Positions 1 through 8,366 of a stretch of 64,000 bases of DNA are shown piece after piece. The notes beneath the pieces were generated by a model. That model saw only the letters and a list, made by a program, of their open reading frames with translations, was not told the origin of the DNA and did not search any database. The translations under genes were made by a program, and so were the position numbers. Numbering within the stretch: the stretch's first letter is position 1; each line of letters starts with the position of its first letter. The DNA is from an uncultured Aquimarina sp. (GTDB lineage Bacteria > Bacteroidota > Bacteroidia > Flavobacteriales > Flavobacteriaceae), in contig CANNBP010000002.1 of assembly GCA_947502885.1 (NCBI GenBank), positions 1-64,000 of the forward strand, in the 5' to 3' direction.

Positions 1-573
1 GCCTTTATGGTAATAGGAATTAGAAAATTCAAAAAGAAAGAAAAACAGAAAGAAAAACAGAAAGTTTAAACCACTTCGATAATAAGTATCCAACTGACCA
101 AATTCAAGCCCATTGATTATTTGTACATCTAAAAATTGTTCAGTATTTGAGTTAGTAAATGAGCATCCTTTTCCGTGAAAATGATATTTCCATTCATCAT
201 TTATTTCACCTCTTTGCTTATCACTTCTATTTATTTTTAAATCATATATCTCATTTGAATTATTGAGATCAATGTCAAATGTCTCAGCCATCAAACTCAT
301 AAGGGAATGAGCTGTTTTATCAAACAGTTCAATACATTTATAAAATTCGTTTAAATTTTCTATTACAGTCTTTGTTGAGATACTTGGAACAATAATCAGT
401 TTATTCATCCATTTAATTTCACTCACTACATAATTAGAAAATTCTTTTTGAAGGTTTACTATGTAATCCCTATTGAAACTTCCTTCACTTAGGACAAATA
501 GGATTCTCTTATTTTTTTCTAAAAGACTTTTTATCTTTTCAATTTCGAGAGGTTTTTTTATTTCTATTGTCAT
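1..573 (-). CDS. Partial DUF6896-like protein (3' end outside window)
   Basis: An open frame runs from an ATG at 573 to the window edge, 191 codons without a stop. The protein begins MTIEIKKPLEIEKIK and carries the motif WKYHFHGKGCSF around residue 137, which resembles the WxYHFHGxGC motif of DUF6896 proteins (recalled, not searched). Near the edge a short tandem repeat in the DNA (about 32-66) codes for a Phe/Leu-rich run, FLFFFLFFFLF, which may be a membrane segment or a slippage-prone tract. It is the last cassette in view; an attC-type site starts 15 bp upstream of its start codon. Confidence 0.6.
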   Translation of the reverse strand, partial: MTIEIKKPLEIEKIKSLLEKNKRILFVLSEGSFNRDYIVNLQKEFSNYVVSEIKWMNKLIIVPSISTKTVIENLNEFYKCIELFDKTAHSLMSLMAETFDIDLNNSNEIYDLKINRSDKQRGEINDEWKYHFHGKGCSFTNSNTEQFLDVQIINGLEFGQLDTYYRSGLNFLFFFLFFFLFEFSNSYYHKG

Positions 574-588
574 TTTTGTGCTTGTAGA

Positions 589-753
589 TAACATTTAATA
601 TATGTGTGGTAACAGAGCAAAATGTTACCGAAACATCGATTTTTTCTACGCATTGGTTGCTAACTTTTACTTTTTGCAAGTATTGTGCCTTTCCAAAAAT
701 ACAACAACCTTTCGATTCATCACTTTGCTACTATGATCACATATATAGTGTTA
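589..753 (-). other. attC-type site, 165-bp class A
   Basis: The ends read TAAC (589) and GTTA (750). Arms TTTAATATATGTG and CACATATATAG pair, and an inner pair around TACGCATTGGTTGC and GCAAGTATTGTGCC forms the distal stem. Near copies occur at 2955, 10324, 18721 and 19483. Confidence 0.75.
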
Positions 754-764
754 CCCAAAGTTTT

Positions 765-1430
765 TTAAGTGATCCAACCTGCAAGTCTCTGAATGATTTT
801 TCCGTTTCTGATAACCCAAACAACCTCGTAATAACCTCCTCCATCCGCACATGCTTGTTTTATGAAATAGGTTTCTCCTTGTTTGTAAGTGGTAAATCTC
901 TTTTGATCACTAGTATAATTTCCTGTCTCAAATTGAATATTAAATAAATCATCAAAAAGTTGTCGATCTTGAGTGAGAGTTTCTCCTTTCCAGATAACTT
1001 TCATTTCTTTAACTTCATAAGACATAGATAAAGGAATTTCAAGTCCATAAGAGTTTTTTTCAAAAACTCTTGTTGTATCAGCTTTCTTAATCTTAAAAAC
1101 TAATTTTGGATTATTATCTTTCGATATCGAAAGACTACCCAATGATTTTATTCTTGAACGATGAATATAGCCAGTAATATCATTGTCAGAATAGTATTTT
1201 GAAAATTTATCCTTCGAAATCCAAACTTTTATCCAATTTGAGTCTGAATCAATATATTCTACATCAATGAAGAAAACTTCATTTTCTTTTACTTGATAAA
1301 TGATTTCAGATTTTACGCTTTTGTTTTTTCTTACGTTTGTGAATCCATCAGAATCCTCAATTAATGCTATTTGTCCATAGGTATTTATGGTCAGAGCTAG
1401 TAGAATAAGTATTAAATATGTTTTTATCAT
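765..1430 (-). CDS. Secreted SH3-domain protein of unknown function
   Basis: 221 aa with an N-terminal signal peptide ending near TYGQ (residue 20). The next 75 residues resemble a bacterial SH3 domain: DGFTNVRKNKS is the usual 'nlR.gps' turn, followed by a hydrophobic strand with EVFFIDVEY and the closing GYIHRSRI. The C-terminal 110 residues are unassigned and end in a pair of short strands (YYEVVWVIRNGKII). It forms a single-gene cassette; the 10 bases after its stop (GTTACCCAAA, 750-759) are the reverse complement of those before its start (1438-1447). It probably acts in the periplasm or at the cell surface; its ligand is unknown. Confidence 0.65.
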   Translation of the reverse strand: MIKTYLILILLALTINTYGQIALIEDSDGFTNVRKNKSVKSEIIYQVKENEVFFIDVEYIDSDSNWIKVWISKDKFSKYYSDNDITGYIHRSRIKSLGSLSISKDNNPKLVFKIKKADTTRVFEKNSYGLEIPLSMSYEVKEMKVIWKGETLTQDRQLFDDLFNIQFETGNYTSDQKRFTTYKQGETYFIKQACADGGGYYEVVWVIRNGKIIQRLAGWIT

Positions 1431-1443
1431 TTCAAATTTTGGG

Positions 1444-1742
1444 TAACAACGTTATATACTCACTTTCTAAATACAAATGTTTATAAGCATTTGTAAATGT
1501 ATAATAATCGATTATTATTTGTTTAGCAGACCAAAATACAATCTTGATCTAGAAAATACCTGATAATAAATCATAAAATAAGTCAAAAAAGGGAAATTGC
1601 ACCTTTTTGGATGTGGTTTTGGGATGTGTTGTTTTACTTGGATTACAAATCTGAGGTGTCAGGTATGAGATAATTAAAAAACAAAATATCGTATTTTTAT
1701 TACCTAACCTTAGGAAAGAGCTTTACTTAGGATACGGTGTTA
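1444..1742 (-). repeat. Class B cassette junction (long attC-like spacer)
   Basis: A 299-bp spacer bounded by GTAAC (right border of the SH3 cassette) and GTTA (left border of the GNAT cassette). It contains the conserved block starting at 1533, AAAATACAATCTTGATCT, and ends with a sequence around CCTAACCTTAGG and CTTTACTTAGGATAC shared with the other class B spacers. No ORF is seen. Confidence 0.65.
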
Positions 1743-1760
1743 GCAGTATTTTTATTTGAA

Positions 1761-2300
1761 TCAATGGGGTTGTACTAAGTCATTGAATATAACTGGATGA
1801 CTTATTTTTGTAAACTGTTCAACATCTTTTTTAGTAAGGTGGTTTGGATATGACATTAGCATTAATTCCAATGGTGGTTGATTCTCTTGCGAAGGTGGTA
1901 CGGTGTAGTAATGCTGGTTAAGTTTAAATCCAGCTCGCTCATAAAATTTTATCCTACGTTCATTGATATCAGAATTTGGCAATTCAACTTCCAATAGAAT
2001 TGGTTTGTCATTCAGATCTCTAAACGTTTCAAGAAATAATTTTCCGAATCCCTTATTTCTTTGTTGAGTGGATATTGCAAAATGATCAATATATCTGTAG
2101 GTTTTGAGATCCCACCACAAGAGAAATCCTATCATTAGTTCTTCCTCAATCAAAGTGTCAAAATGATAAATTGCTTCTTTCATCACAATCCTTTGCTTTT
2201 CCAATGATCTCCTCTCTTCGATTGGAAAAGCACTTTCATAGAGTTCCCAAGATTCTTGGAAATAAGTATCTGAAATATTCTTAAGTCTTTTTTGTTCCAT
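1761..2300 (-). CDS. GNAT family N-acetyltransferase
   Basis: 179 aa from the ATG at 2300; a longer reading up to 2360 would start inside the attC site and is rejected. The family uses acetyl-CoA to acetylate amines. The acetyl-CoA loop is seen as QQRNKGFGKLFLE (the Q/RxxGxG/A motif) near residue 81, preceded by strand YIDHFAIS, and followed by the ERAGFKL region near residue 122. YESAFPIEERR at the N-terminus is common in this family. The substrate cannot be told. The cassette is bounded by perfect 10-bp complementary flanks, GTTAGCAGTA (1739) and TACTGCTAAC (2310). Confidence 0.8.
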   Translation of the reverse strand: MEQKRLKNISDTYFQESWELYESAFPIEERRSLEKQRIVMKEAIYHFDTLIEEELMIGFLLWWDLKTYRYIDHFAISTQQRNKGFGKLFLETFRDLNDKPILLEVELPNSDINERRIKFYERAGFKLNQHYYTVPPSQENQPPLELMLMSYPNHLTKKDVEQFTKISHPVIFNDLVQPH

Positions 2301-2315
2301 TCTGGTTCTTACTGC

Positions 2316-2374
2316 TAACGTTATAAGTATGTGTCGTGGCTGACGAAGAAAACTATGCATTATACACCTTGTTA
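2316..2374 (-). other. attC-type site, short class, exactly 59 bp
   Basis: Bounded by TAAC (2316) and GTTA (2371). Outer arms TATAAGTATGTG and CATTATACACC pair imperfectly around a short GGCTGACG centre. The TAA stop codon of the neighbouring gene (2372-2374) is made by the core of this site. Confidence 0.7.
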
Positions 2375-2932
2375 GCCACTGGATTTATTTTGCTCAACAT
2401 ATTTTTTCACTTTCGGAATCTTCATATAATCTTCGTCATCTAAATATTGATATATTTGATAGGAATCTATTTTCGTCAATCTTACCAACAGTTCTAACTC
2501 CTCTTTTTTATCGAGTTTTTCTGACCAAATGAATTCAAAAAGCCCTTCTGCCAACTTTTGTTCAGCATTAGCATTCTTCTCGATTTTTAATTGTTCGATT
2601 AGTCTTTCAATTCCGCATTTTAAAGTTTTTACATCAAAATCGGTAATACCAAATTCAAGAAAGTCACAAAGAATTACTGCAGCAAATTCCCTTGTTTTTT
2701 CTTCTGATGATTGAATGTCTCTTATTAATCGTTGAAAAAAATCAGTTTTTGATACTTTTTCTCCGAAGGAAAGATAGTCTTCGGAAATTCTCTCAATAAT
2801 ATTTTCTCTATCAAAACTGACTGAATATTTTTCCAACATATTTTCGGAACTCCAACTATTTAATTCAAGAACAATTCCTGTCTTTTTAGAGTTCAGTAGT
2901 TTACATTTATGTCCGATGAATGTCTGTTTCAT
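2372..2932 (-). CDS. Hypothetical protein, helical, possible HEAT-like
   Basis: 186 aa, cytoplasmic, no signal peptide. The first 50 residues are strand-rich (KCKLLNSKKTGIVLELN); the rest is helical with repeats such as REFAAVILCDFLEFG and EQKLAEGLFEFIWSE that look like HEAT-type helix pairs. I do not recognise the family; proteins of this build often are immunity or partner proteins, which is inference only. Its stop codon lies inside the attC core. The flanks GTTAGCCAC (2371) and GTGGCTAAC (2950) are exact complements, so it is a single-gene cassette. Confidence 0.6.
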   Translation of the reverse strand: MKQTFIGHKCKLLNSKKTGIVLELNSWSSENMLEKYSVSFDRENIIERISEDYLSFGEKVSKTDFFQRLIRDIQSSEEKTREFAAVILCDFLEFGITDFDVKTLKCGIERLIEQLKIEKNANAEQKLAEGLFEFIWSEKLDKKEELELLVRLTKIDSYQIYQYLDDEDYMKIPKVKKYVEQNKSSG

Positions 2933-2954
2933 TTCAGTTTTTTCAACTTGTGGC

Positions 2955-3119
2955 TAACGTTTAATATATGTGTCGTAGCAGGGCAAAATGTTACCCTGTT
3001 TTTCAGTTTTTCTGTGCATTGGTTGCTAACTTTTTCATTCTGCAAGCATTGCACCTTCATAAATATATACAAACCAATCGATCGATCACTTTGCTACTAT
3101 GACATCATATATCGTATTG
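2955..3119 (-). other. attC-type site, 165-bp class A
   Basis: TAAC at 2955; arms TTTAATATATGTGTCGTAGCAG and the opposing TTGCTACTATGACATCATATA pair, with an inner stem from GTGCATTGGTTGC and GCAAGCATTGCACC. The far core reads TTGTAC instead of TTAG. Confidence 0.75.
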
Positions 3120-3139
3120 TACATAGTTTTATTCAATTT

Positions 3140-3697
3140 TCAATCTATTTTGAACCAACCATATCGGTCAATCATAATCGGATATAAAACTGGATTATAT
3201 TCCTCACCTTTATGATACTTTTCCTTATAGTAATTTAAAGAATCACTCCTAACCGATTTAATGACATCCATTTGCAATTTCACATCAAAGTGTATTATCC
3301 CAGAAAATAGAGAGATTTTCATCCAATTTGATTTTTCGTCTGTAATAGTTTTAGAATGGTAAATTTCTTTTCGTTTTAAGCTTTGTTCAGGTACTTTTAT
3401 TGGAATTCTTTGGTTTTTTTTCAGATTGACACTTTGCCCATTAGAGGTAATATTTACAAAAATTATGTGTGATGAATTGACATATTCTTTTAATTCCAGA
3501 GTAAGTTTTTGATTTTCGTTAACTTCAAAATCTTCTCTTGAAAAATTTATTTCCGTTTCACTCTTTCCTTTTATTACTTTCCAACTAATCGTGTCCAGAT
3601 TAAATATTTGAGATTCGAGACCTTCAATTTTAATATTGTCTTGCCCGTAAAATTGGAATTGTACGAATAAAATAAAAATAAGGAGTAAATTTTTCAT
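3140..3697 (-). CDS. Hypothetical secreted protein
   Basis: 185 aa from the ATG at 3697. A longer reading from a TTG at 3739 lies in the repeat and is unlikely. A clear signal peptide (MKNLLLIFILFVQF, cut after FYGQ) is followed by a strand-rich body with no motif I recognise. The C-terminus ends DRYGWFKID. Probably a periplasmic or surface protein. Its flanks, TTGTACATA (left) and TATGTAC AA (right), are complementary, so it is a cassette. Confidence 0.55.
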   Translation of the reverse strand: MKNLLLIFILFVQFQFYGQDNIKIEGLESQIFNLDTISWKVIKGKSETEINFSREDFEVNENQKLTLELKEYVNSSHIIFVNITSNGQSVNLKKNQRIPIKVPEQSLKRKEIYHSKTITDEKSNWMKISLFSGIIHFDVKLQMDVIKSVRSDSLNYYKEKYHKGEEYNPVLYPIMIDRYGWFKID

Positions 3698-3702
3698 AAT
3701 TA

Positions 3703-4008
3703 TGTACAACAACGTTATATGCACACTTTCTAAATACAAATGTTTATAAGCATTTGTAAATGTATAATAATCGATTAGTATTCGTTTAGCAGACTAAAAT
3801 ACAATCTTGATCTAGAAAATACCTGATAATAAATCATAAAATAAGTCAAAAAAGGGAAATCGCACCTTTTGAGTGTGGTTTTAGGGGGAGTGTGGTTTTG
3901 CTTGGATTAGAATTAGGTATCTGGTTTGTGAGTATGAGTTGTTGGGTGCCAATATTTATGTTATAACCTAAGCTTGAGGAAAAGGCTTTATATAGGATAA
4001 ATTGTTGT
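3703..4008 (-). repeat. Class B cassette junction
   Basis: Long spacer with the conserved block at 3796-3813 and the distal part ATAACCTAAGCTTGAGG / GGCTTTATATAGGATA. Its two ends also match each other as TGTACAACAA and TTGTTGTACG. Confidence 0.6.
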
Positions 4009-4016
4009 ACGTTATT

Positions 4017-4709
4017 TTAGTAGGAAGAACAACTTCCAACTTTATGTTTTCTAAATAATTGTTTGTCAGTTTTGTCAGATAAATAGAAGATTAATTCAAT
4101 TCCAACATAATTAGATGAGGTTCCAGCTAACATATCAAGTCTATTATCGCCATTTAAGTCTCCAACCCAATAAAGATAAATTCCACCTTCAAAACCTCCA
4201 GAAGGAAAGGAAGAAATATCCATTTTTACGATGCTTTCATTAGTTTTTCCAGAAGCAACTCTTAATTCATAATTTTCTATTTTCTTAAAATATGGGAACT
4301 TGTTATTTTTAGTCTCTATTAATTTGCCTTTCGTATAGATTGAATAACTTCTACTTTTTTCTTCGTTTTCTGAGTTAGGAACAGAAAATATTATGGTTTC
4401 TCCTGGATACATTTTCCTATTAATCCATCTGCCATTTGTTGAATTCTTTATTGAATCTAATCCTATGATTAGAAACTTTGGTTTAGCAATACTATCAGAA
4501 TTGTATTTTTTTATTTTGAAATTTGTTATTAAATATTTTTCATTTTCATAAACTGCGAAGTAGTCAGAAAAAGCAATTTTCGTTTCATCCATTTCACTTC
4601 CTTCATAGCAATTCATCAGCATCACACTTATCGAATTCTCTTTTTCTAAATTTTGAGAATAGATGTTGCAATAAATTAACAATGAAAAAATCAAAAATTT
4701 AATGTTCAT
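4017..4709 (-). CDS. Hypothetical secreted protein with EF-hand-like motif
   Basis: 230 aa with a signal peptide (MNIKFLIFSLLIYCNIYSQ). Near the C-terminus, GDLNGDNRLDMLAG matches the calcium-binding D-x-N-x-D pattern found in VCBS/FG-GAP-like proteins. A conserved cysteine pair sits at CYEGS and the C-terminal GSCSSY. The catalytic role, if any, is unknown. It is a single-gene cassette between two class B spacers. Confidence 0.55.
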   Translation of the reverse strand: MNIKFLIFSLLIYCNIYSQNLEKENSISVMLMNCYEGSEMDETKIAFSDYFAVYENEKYLITNFKIKKYNSDSIAKPKFLIIGLDSIKNSTNGRWINRKMYPGETIIFSVPNSENEEKSRSYSIYTKGKLIETKNNKFPYFKKIENYELRVASGKTNESIVKMDISSFPSGGFEGGIYLYWVGDLNGDNRLDMLAGTSSNYVGIELIFYLSDKTDKQLFRKHKVGSCSSY

Positions 4710-4744
4710 GGTTCAGTTTAAGGTTTGAGTTTAATTATTGCCAA

Positions 4745-4953
4745 TAACGCTATATAATCACTATAGTAGTTATACCTCTATAATATATAGAATATAAATA
4801 CTCGTTCAACGCACTAAAATACAATCTTGATCTAATAATTATATGCTAACAATTCAACAATATAAAATCATTAATATAAGATAATTAAAAAACAAAATAT
4901 CGTATTTTTATAACCTAGTCTTGGGAAAAAGCTTTATATAGGATACTTTGTTG
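4745..4953 (-). repeat. Class B cassette junction, shortened
   Basis: Begins TAACGCTATATAATCAC, includes the conserved block at 4816 and the segment AAAACAAAATATCGTATTTT, and ends CTTTATATAGGATACTTTGTTG. The middle part (about 90 bp) of longer copies is missing. Confidence 0.6.
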
Positions 4954-4968
4954 TGTGGAATAGTTTTT

Positions 4969-5469
4969 TCATCCAACGTTGAATTTAGCAAATCTATGTT
5001 GATTGTAAAAAGCACCATTTTTAAAAATTTCAGACTTTAAAATCACTTCCAATTCGTATCCGCACTTTTTTAAAGTCATCATTGAGGATTTGTTATATTC
5101 AATTACGCAAGCTATTATTTTTTTTAGTTCGAAATTTTTAAATGCATACTCTGTCATGAGTTTAATAGATTTAGTCGCTATTCCTTTATTCCAATAAGGT
5201 TCGGCAATCCAAAATCCAATCTCCGCATTATGTCTATAAACATCATCTTTTAACCATATTCCTATATCTCCACAAAACTCTCCTTCATAAAAAATTAAAA
5301 ATCTGTCTGACAGTTTTTTATTCATGTTTTCTTTAAAAAGATCAATTGCATTTTCTATAGTAAATGGATTAGGTGTATGGTCAAAACCATTGATATAAAT
5401 ATTGGGGTTAGTTCTAAATTTAGCAAAATCCCTAGCGTATTCTAAATCATATTTCCTTAATTCCACCAT
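4969..5469 (-). CDS. GNAT family N-acetyltransferase (RimJ/RimL-like)
   Basis: 166 aa. The order of elements fits the Acetyltransf_3 family: VELRKYDLEYARDFAKF at the N-terminus, EIGFWIAEPYWNKGIATKS (the acetyl-CoA loop, residues about 91-109) and the AFKNFELKKIIACVIEYNKSSM segment followed by LKKCGYELE. This family acetylates protein N-termini, ribosomal proteins, or small amines; the target is unknown. It lies in a cassette whose right border is damaged: the sequence before its start lacks the TAACG core. Confidence 0.8.
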   Translation of the reverse strand: MVELRKYDLEYARDFAKFRTNPNIYINGFDHTPNPFTIENAIDLFKENMNKKLSDRFLIFYEGEFCGDIGIWLKDDVYRHNAEIGFWIAEPYWNKGIATKSIKLMTEYAFKNFELKKIIACVIEYNKSSMMTLKKCGYELEVILKSEIFKNGAFYNQHRFAKFNVG

Positions 5470-5500
5470 TTAAATTCTGTTGTTTTGTATAATAATTATT

Positions 5501-5610
5501 AATTGTTTAGCAGACTAAAATACAATCTTGATCTAGAAGATACCTGATAAGAAATCATAAAATAAGCCAAAAAAGGGAGATTGTACCTTTTTGGTGTGAT
5601 GTTCGGTTTT
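5501..5610 (-). repeat. Class B conserved block, partial copy
   Basis: Contains the conserved block from 5517 with the downstream CTGATAAGAAATCATAAAA part and ends with GGGAGATTGTACC. The left and right core sites of the full junction are not present. Confidence 0.55.
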
Positions 5611-5660
5611 CTATTTACTTTACTCATAAATATCAGTTTAGAATCGTCTAGGACCCTATA

Positions 5661-5782
5661 ATGGATACCAGTCTTCAACAGTGTTATGGTTCAACCGTTT
5701 TTGATTAGCCCCATCTATAAGATTTCATATTTTCTGTCCATATCAACATAAAAGCGATTTGCATGCCATTAAGTGAAACATT
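5661..5782 (-). pseudogene. Decayed TolB-like gene fragment
   Basis: About 120 bp resemble an internal stretch of the intact TolB-like gene next door (about 5935-6055): both share CGTTTTTGATTAG, a following CCATC-ATA, then ACAT-AAA-CGATTTGC and a final GAAAC. Frame is not kept. It looks like a remnant of a second copy of the gene, possibly left by cassette duplication. Confidence 0.55.
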
Positions 5783-5794
5783 ATTTGATCCTGG

Positions 5795-6682
5795 CTAACG
5801 CAGAAATGTCGCTTTTCTACCATGAGAGAGAATCTTTTTTACTGAAGAACCATCGTTATTCATAATATAAATATGTGATTCTTTATCCTTGTTGGTTGAT
5901 GAAAAAATTATTTTAGAACCATCAGGAGACCAGGATGGGTGCCAATTACCAACATTATTAAATGTTAATCGTTTTTGATTAGAACCATCAATATTCATCA
6001 CATAAATTTCAAAATTTCCATCTCTATTAGACATGAAAACGATTTGCTTACCATCAGTAGAAACCTCAGGATGCCATTCTTCAGCTTCATTATCTGTCAA
6101 ATGGATAATGTTGGTGCCATCAATATCTGCTATGCTTATCTCACCTTTTTTATCTTTGAATTCTGAAATAAATACTATTCTTCCATCTGGAGTAAAATAA
6201 GGGTTACTGCCTTTCAGTGATTCTATTTGAGTCCTTTCGCTACCATCTTGATTCATAATCCAAATTTCTGCTTGCCAAACATCTTCTGAATCTTTATATT
6301 CTCTTGCAAAAGCAATTTTTTTTCCATCAGGAGTCCATTCAGGTGCACTATCCCATTTGTTTTTTGCATGAGTTAATCGTTTGCTATTCGTACCATCACT
6401 GTTCATTGTATGAATAGACCAAGTCTTTCCGTCATCATGATATACTCGAAAAGCAAATGTTTTTCCATCAGGAGACAACGCTAAGTAATCACCCTTCGTA
6501 TTTATACTTTTAATATTTGATTTACCTTCTTTATCGCTTGAATAAATTTTTGCTACTCCCTTTGAAGTATAAGCAATTGTATAGGACGATGATTTAGATG
6601 TGTCATTTTCCTTATTTTCTTGAGCAAAGATTGTGTTTAGGGATAAAGCACATGTCAATATTAATAATTTCGTTGTTTTCAT
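5795..6682 (-). CDS. TolB-like beta-propeller secreted protein (PD40 repeats)
   Basis: 295 aa with a signal peptide (MKTTKLLILTCALSLNTIFAQ). The body is a run of about six PD40/WD40-like repeats with the signature SPDGKxxxF: LALSPDGKTFAF, WTPDGKKIAFA, FTPDGRIVFIS, STDGKQIVFMS and WSPDGSKIIFSS, each followed by IxxMNxDGS. Such propellers occur in TolB and in DPP-IV-like peptidases, but no peptidase or TolB N-terminal domain is present. Its role is probably binding in the periplasm. No attC site separates it from the AraC gene upstream, so the two may travel together. A GTTAGCC core overlaps its stop codon. Confidence 0.75.
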   Translation of the reverse strand: MKTTKLLILTCALSLNTIFAQENKENDTSKSSSYTIAYTSKGVAKIYSSDKEGKSNIKSINTKGDYLALSPDGKTFAFRVYHDDGKTWSIHTMNSDGTNSKRLTHAKNKWDSAPEWTPDGKKIAFAREYKDSEDVWQAEIWIMNQDGSERTQIESLKGSNPYFTPDGRIVFISEFKDKKGEISIADIDGTNIIHLTDNEAEEWHPEVSTDGKQIVFMSNRDGNFEIYVMNIDGSNQKRLTFNNVGNWHPSWSPDGSKIIFSSTNKDKESHIYIMNNDGSSVKKILSHGRKATFLR

Positions 6683-6756
6683 GTTTGATTTCTTTATTTT
6701 AAATGTGTTATTTCTAATTGTTTTTATTAAGAAAACAAATATGCTTCTTTAAAGAA

Positions 6757-7548
6757 TTACAAGTCTTGTAAAATCTTGCTATTCTTTTTATAATTACCAG
6801 GAGTTACCCCAACGTATTTTTTGAAACTATGTGTAAAATGACTTTGGTCATAAAAGCCTGATTCAAGCGCAATTTCTACCAAAGGAACATCCCCATAAAA
6901 AAGCTTTTTTGAGTTTTCGATTCTAATGGTAGTTAGATATTCTAAAGGTGTTAAACCAATGTTCTTTTTAAAGCTTTTTTGTAGTCTAAATTTATTCACT
7001 TTAAACTTTTTTTGTAGCATTTCTAAAGTGATTGATTGGTTATAATTTAGAGACAAGTAATTTAGGATATCGTCAAAAGGTTCGTTAGTATTTTTTTTAA
7101 AATAAGATTGCTTATCGTCATTCAAAGTATCCAAAAAAAGGTTTTCAATGATTTTAAAAATTGATGCTTCGTTTACGTCAAACTCACTGTTACAGTAGGA
7201 TAGGAAATAGGGGAAACTTGCCAGGTAAGAATAATCGGTATTTATTTTTTTTGAAACACTTTTAATTACGTCATTGCTGATATATACAGCTTTATAAGTC
7301 CAAGCACTGTTTGTATTGCTCCAGTTTTTATGAATAGAGTAAGGGGGGATTAATTGCATAGCATTCTTGCTAATCAAAAACTCTGAATTGTTGAACGCTA
7401 TGTTTTCGCTTCCGTATTCGATATAAGCCAGACTCCAACATTGATGAAAATGAAAAGGGAACTTTTTATCAATAAACGTTGCAGATTTAACTTCAATACC
7501 GTCCAGTATCGATGATTTTATTGTGCTTACTTTGTTTATTTCTATCAT
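6757..7548 (-). CDS. AraC family transcriptional regulator
   Basis: About 263 aa; the ATG at 7548 (MIEINKV) or 7560 (MQIKMIE) may be used. The N-terminal 150 residues fit an AraC cupin (HFHQCWSLAYIEYGSENIAF, then a QLIPPYSIHKNW segment). The C-terminal 100 residues hold two helix-turn-helix motifs: ITLEMLQKKFKVNKFRLQKSFKK and VEIALESGFYDQSHFTHSFKKYVGVTPGNY, the second being the AraC signature. It is likely to sense a small molecule and activate or repress nearby genes. The TolB-like gene 74 bp downstream is a candidate partner or target. Confidence 0.85.
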   Translation of the reverse strand: MIEINKVSTIKSSILDGIEVKSATFIDKKFPFHFHQCWSLAYIEYGSENIAFNNSEFLISKNAMQLIPPYSIHKNWSNTNSAWTYKAVYISNDVIKSVSKKINTDYSYLASFPYFLSYCNSEFDVNEASIFKIIENLFLDTLNDDKQSYFKKNTNEPFDDILNYLSLNYNQSITLEMLQKKFKVNKFRLQKSFKKNIGLTPLEYLTTIRIENSKKLFYGDVPLVEIALESGFYDQSHFTHSFKKYVGVTPGNYKKNSKILQDL

Positions 7549-7574
7549 TTTAATTTGCAATTAAGTACTTGTGT

Positions 7575-7637
7575 TTATTGAGCAAAGACAGTACTTAGAA
7601 ATATGATTGTCAGTATTAGTAGTTCTGTATTCCTCTT
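7575..7637 (-). pseudogene. Decayed 5' end of a TolB-like gene
   Basis: The stretch TATTGAGCAAAGACAGTACT and what follows resembles the signal-peptide coding part of the intact TolB-like gene (6615-6680): both keep TTGAGCAAAGA, then a GT-T-TTAG--ATA- spacing and AATATTA/AGTATTA. With the fragment at 5661-5782 it suggests that a second TolB copy once flanked the AraC gene. Confidence 0.4.
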
Positions 7638-7654
7638 TTTTTCAATATGTTTGC

Positions 7655-7819
7655 CAACTCCAAATATATGAATCGGAGTAAGATAAGTAAGCCTTTACCT
7701 ATCGATCTATCTGCGCATTTTTATTTTTTATTCAATGTATAAAAATTTAACGCCTTTGCAAAAAGGAAATGACCTTTCAATTGATACCGGATTTTGCTCT
7801 GATTTCATATATAATGTTA
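7655..7819 (-). other. attC-type site, 165-bp class D
   Basis: Bounded by CAAC (7655) and GTTA (7816). Arms CCAAATATATGAATCGGAG and CTCTGATTTCATATATAATG pair; the inner stem lies between TCTGCGCATTTTTATTTT and AAATTTAACGCCTTTGC. A sister copy is at 9315. Confidence 0.75.
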
Positions 7820-7826
7820 GCCATAT

Positions 7827-8357
7827 TTATTTTTTTATCTCATTTTTTAAATTTTCAAATTCCTCCCAACTCCAACCAGTATCGTGGTAATGCAAGTCAA
7901 TATTTCTAAATTGTGTTTCTTTTCCTTCAAAATCCAAAGTTGCATAATAATGTCTACCAGCGTGAAAGGGTAGAGAGTTTTTAAGAGATTTGTAGAGCAA
8001 TTTTTCCAAATAATTGGTGAATAATGATACTCTTTCTTCTGGAATATGATAAGATTTTTTCTCTACAACTTTAATTTCTTCATAGCCAGAGCGTCTATGG
8101 CAATCTTTTTCATAAATAGTTATGGATGCAATTAATTTTCTGTTTTGTCTTTTTAAAGTAATCAGTTCGTTATGACCTCCGAATTCTCCACAATCATCAA
8201 AATATCCAGTCAAGGTCAAATGATATCTTTCAGATATAGAACCTAGAGGATGATTATTTAAATAATCAGAATAAGATTCTTTTTCTTTTTCAATGATTTT
8301 TTGTCCGAAAATAGATTGGAAAATTAGAGTGAAAATTATTAAAGAAATATACTTCAT
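7827..8357 (-). CDS. Hypothetical secreted protein
   Basis: 176 aa from the ATG at 8357; the longer frame to 8420 runs into an attC site and is rejected. A signal peptide (MKYISLIIFTLIFQSIFGQ) precedes a body with two cysteines (DDCGEFGG and EKDCHRR) and a His-rich C-terminal part (HAGRHYYATLD, IDLHYHDTGWSWEEF). I do not recognise the family. It is a single-gene cassette between a class D site and a 59-bp site. Confidence 0.6.
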   Translation of the reverse strand: MKYISLIIFTLIFQSIFGQKIIEKEKESYSDYLNNHPLGSISERYHLTLTGYFDDCGEFGGHNELITLKRQNRKLIASITIYEKDCHRRSGYEEIKVVEKKSYHIPEERVSLFTNYLEKLLYKSLKNSLPFHAGRHYYATLDFEGKETQFRNIDLHYHDTGWSWEEFENLKNEIKK

Positions 8358-8366
8358 AATAATGCC

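Noticed and set aside
606..947. Plus-strand ORF of 113 codons; similar ones at 2909-3187 and 10317-10619
   Set aside because: All three are the same reading of class A attC-type palindromes plus antisense of the next gene; the shared protein text follows from the repeat.
1533..1550. Class B block as a cassette-borne promoter (minus strand TATTTTAG)
   Set aside because: Seven of eight bases fit TAnnTTTG, but no TTG lies at the -33 distance in the conserved part; left as unexplained conservation.
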